5,834 nucleotides of DNA from an uncultured Oscillospiraceae bacterium (GTDB lineage: Bacteria; Bacillota; Clostridia; Oscillospirales; Ruminococcaceae), in contig CAUABB010000101.1 of the NCBI GenBank assembly GCA_958427155.1, positions 1 to 5,834 on the forward strand, written 5' to 3'. The notes beneath the pieces were generated by a model. It saw only the letters and a list, made by a program, of their open reading frames with translations. It searched no databases and was not told the DNA's origin. The translations under genes were made by a program, and so were the position numbers. Each line of letters starts with the position of its first letter. Within the stretch, counting starts at the first letter, position 1. Of this stretch, positions 5,628 to 5,834 are shown one piece after another.

Positions 5628-5834
5628 ATGGATAAGTTTGTTCCCTTCTCCAGTACCTTTTCCTGGGAAATAATCTCTCTTTCCGTGCCGGACGCAGTTT
5701 TCCTTTCACTTGTCGTTTTTGTTATTCTACGGCTTACCTGTTTCAGAAAAATGAAATTTTCTAGAACTCTTCTCTGTGGAGCTTTTGCTTGCTATCTCGG
5801 TATTGTTGCCGTTCTGGCTCTTCTCCCCGTTTTT
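5628..5834 (+). CDS. Membrane protein, N-terminal part, cut by window end
   Basis: The ATG follows directly on the TGA of the HAD gene with no space between them. GGGAGG (5613-5618) is 9 bases upstream, so this looks like a genuine third gene of the rsmA transcript. The open frame runs 69 codons to the window edge without a stop. The protein begins with a polar stretch (MDKFVPFSSTFSWE). A first hydrophobic segment lies at about 21-38, a short basic loop RKMKFSR at 40-46, and a second hydrophobic segment at about 47-69 ends in LALLPVF. Positive charges between the two helices place that loop inside the cell. The layout, and a helix ending in LLPVF, resemble VanZ-like membrane proteins, but too little is present to assign a family. 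There is no cleavable signal peptide. Confidence 0.7.
   Translation, partial: MDKFVPFSSTFSWEIISLSVPDAVFLSLVVFVILRLTCFRKMKFSRTLLCGAFACYLGIVAVLALLPVF

Noticed and set aside
1..5834. tRNA, rRNA, CRISPR repeats, insertion sequence ends, phage or defence genes.
   Set aside because: Nearly all of the window is taken up by recognisable housekeeping genes; no repeated units, transposase motifs or clover-leaf signals were seen by eye.

Overview
This is a compact stretch of bacterial chromosome with seven complete genes and one gene cut by the right edge. The gene set, strong AAGGAG-type ribosome binding sites, sigma-A-like promoters and AT-rich intergenic DNA point to a Gram-positive member of the Clostridia (Firmicutes). 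RsmA and MnmA look most like Oscillospiraceae/Ruminococcaceae proteins, but this placement comes from recognising sequence character, not from a search.

Layout. Five genes on the minus strand read leftwards from about 3.9 kb to the left edge: a dCMP deaminase-family protein, ribonuclease HI (rnhA), a class I cysteine desulfurase (NifS/IscS), an IscU/NifU scaffold and the tRNA 2-thiouridylase MnmA. Three genes on the plus strand read rightwards from about 3.9 kb: the 16S rRNA dimethyltransferase RsmA (KsgA), a HAD-family phosphatase/phosphomutase-like protein, and the start of a membrane protein. The arms are driven by two back-to-back promoters between 3878 and 3942. A further promoter at 2780-2808 starts the desulfurase/scaffold/mnmA block.

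How the genes work together. NifS takes sulfur from cysteine as a persulfide. NifU receives it to build Fe-S clusters, and MnmA uses it for 2-thiolation of the wobble uridine in some tRNAs, so these three form one sulfur-transfer operon. The deaminase feeds dUMP to thymidylate synthesis and RNase HI removes RNA from RNA:DNA hybrids. RsmA finishes the 3' end of 16S rRNA.

Nothing here looks like a mobile element, CRISPR array, RNA gene, defence system or novel gene cluster; I read it as an ordinary housekeeping region. The most interesting points are regulatory. A palindrome lies inside the spacer of the nifS promoter and its core fits the IscR type 1 pattern, although no iscR gene is present. 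The rsmA leader contains two tandem hairpins, one built on a perfect 16-base palindrome. Several start sites (mnmA, nifU, the deaminase and the HAD gene) are placed downstream of the longest possible ORF start because of ribosome binding site position and family alignment.
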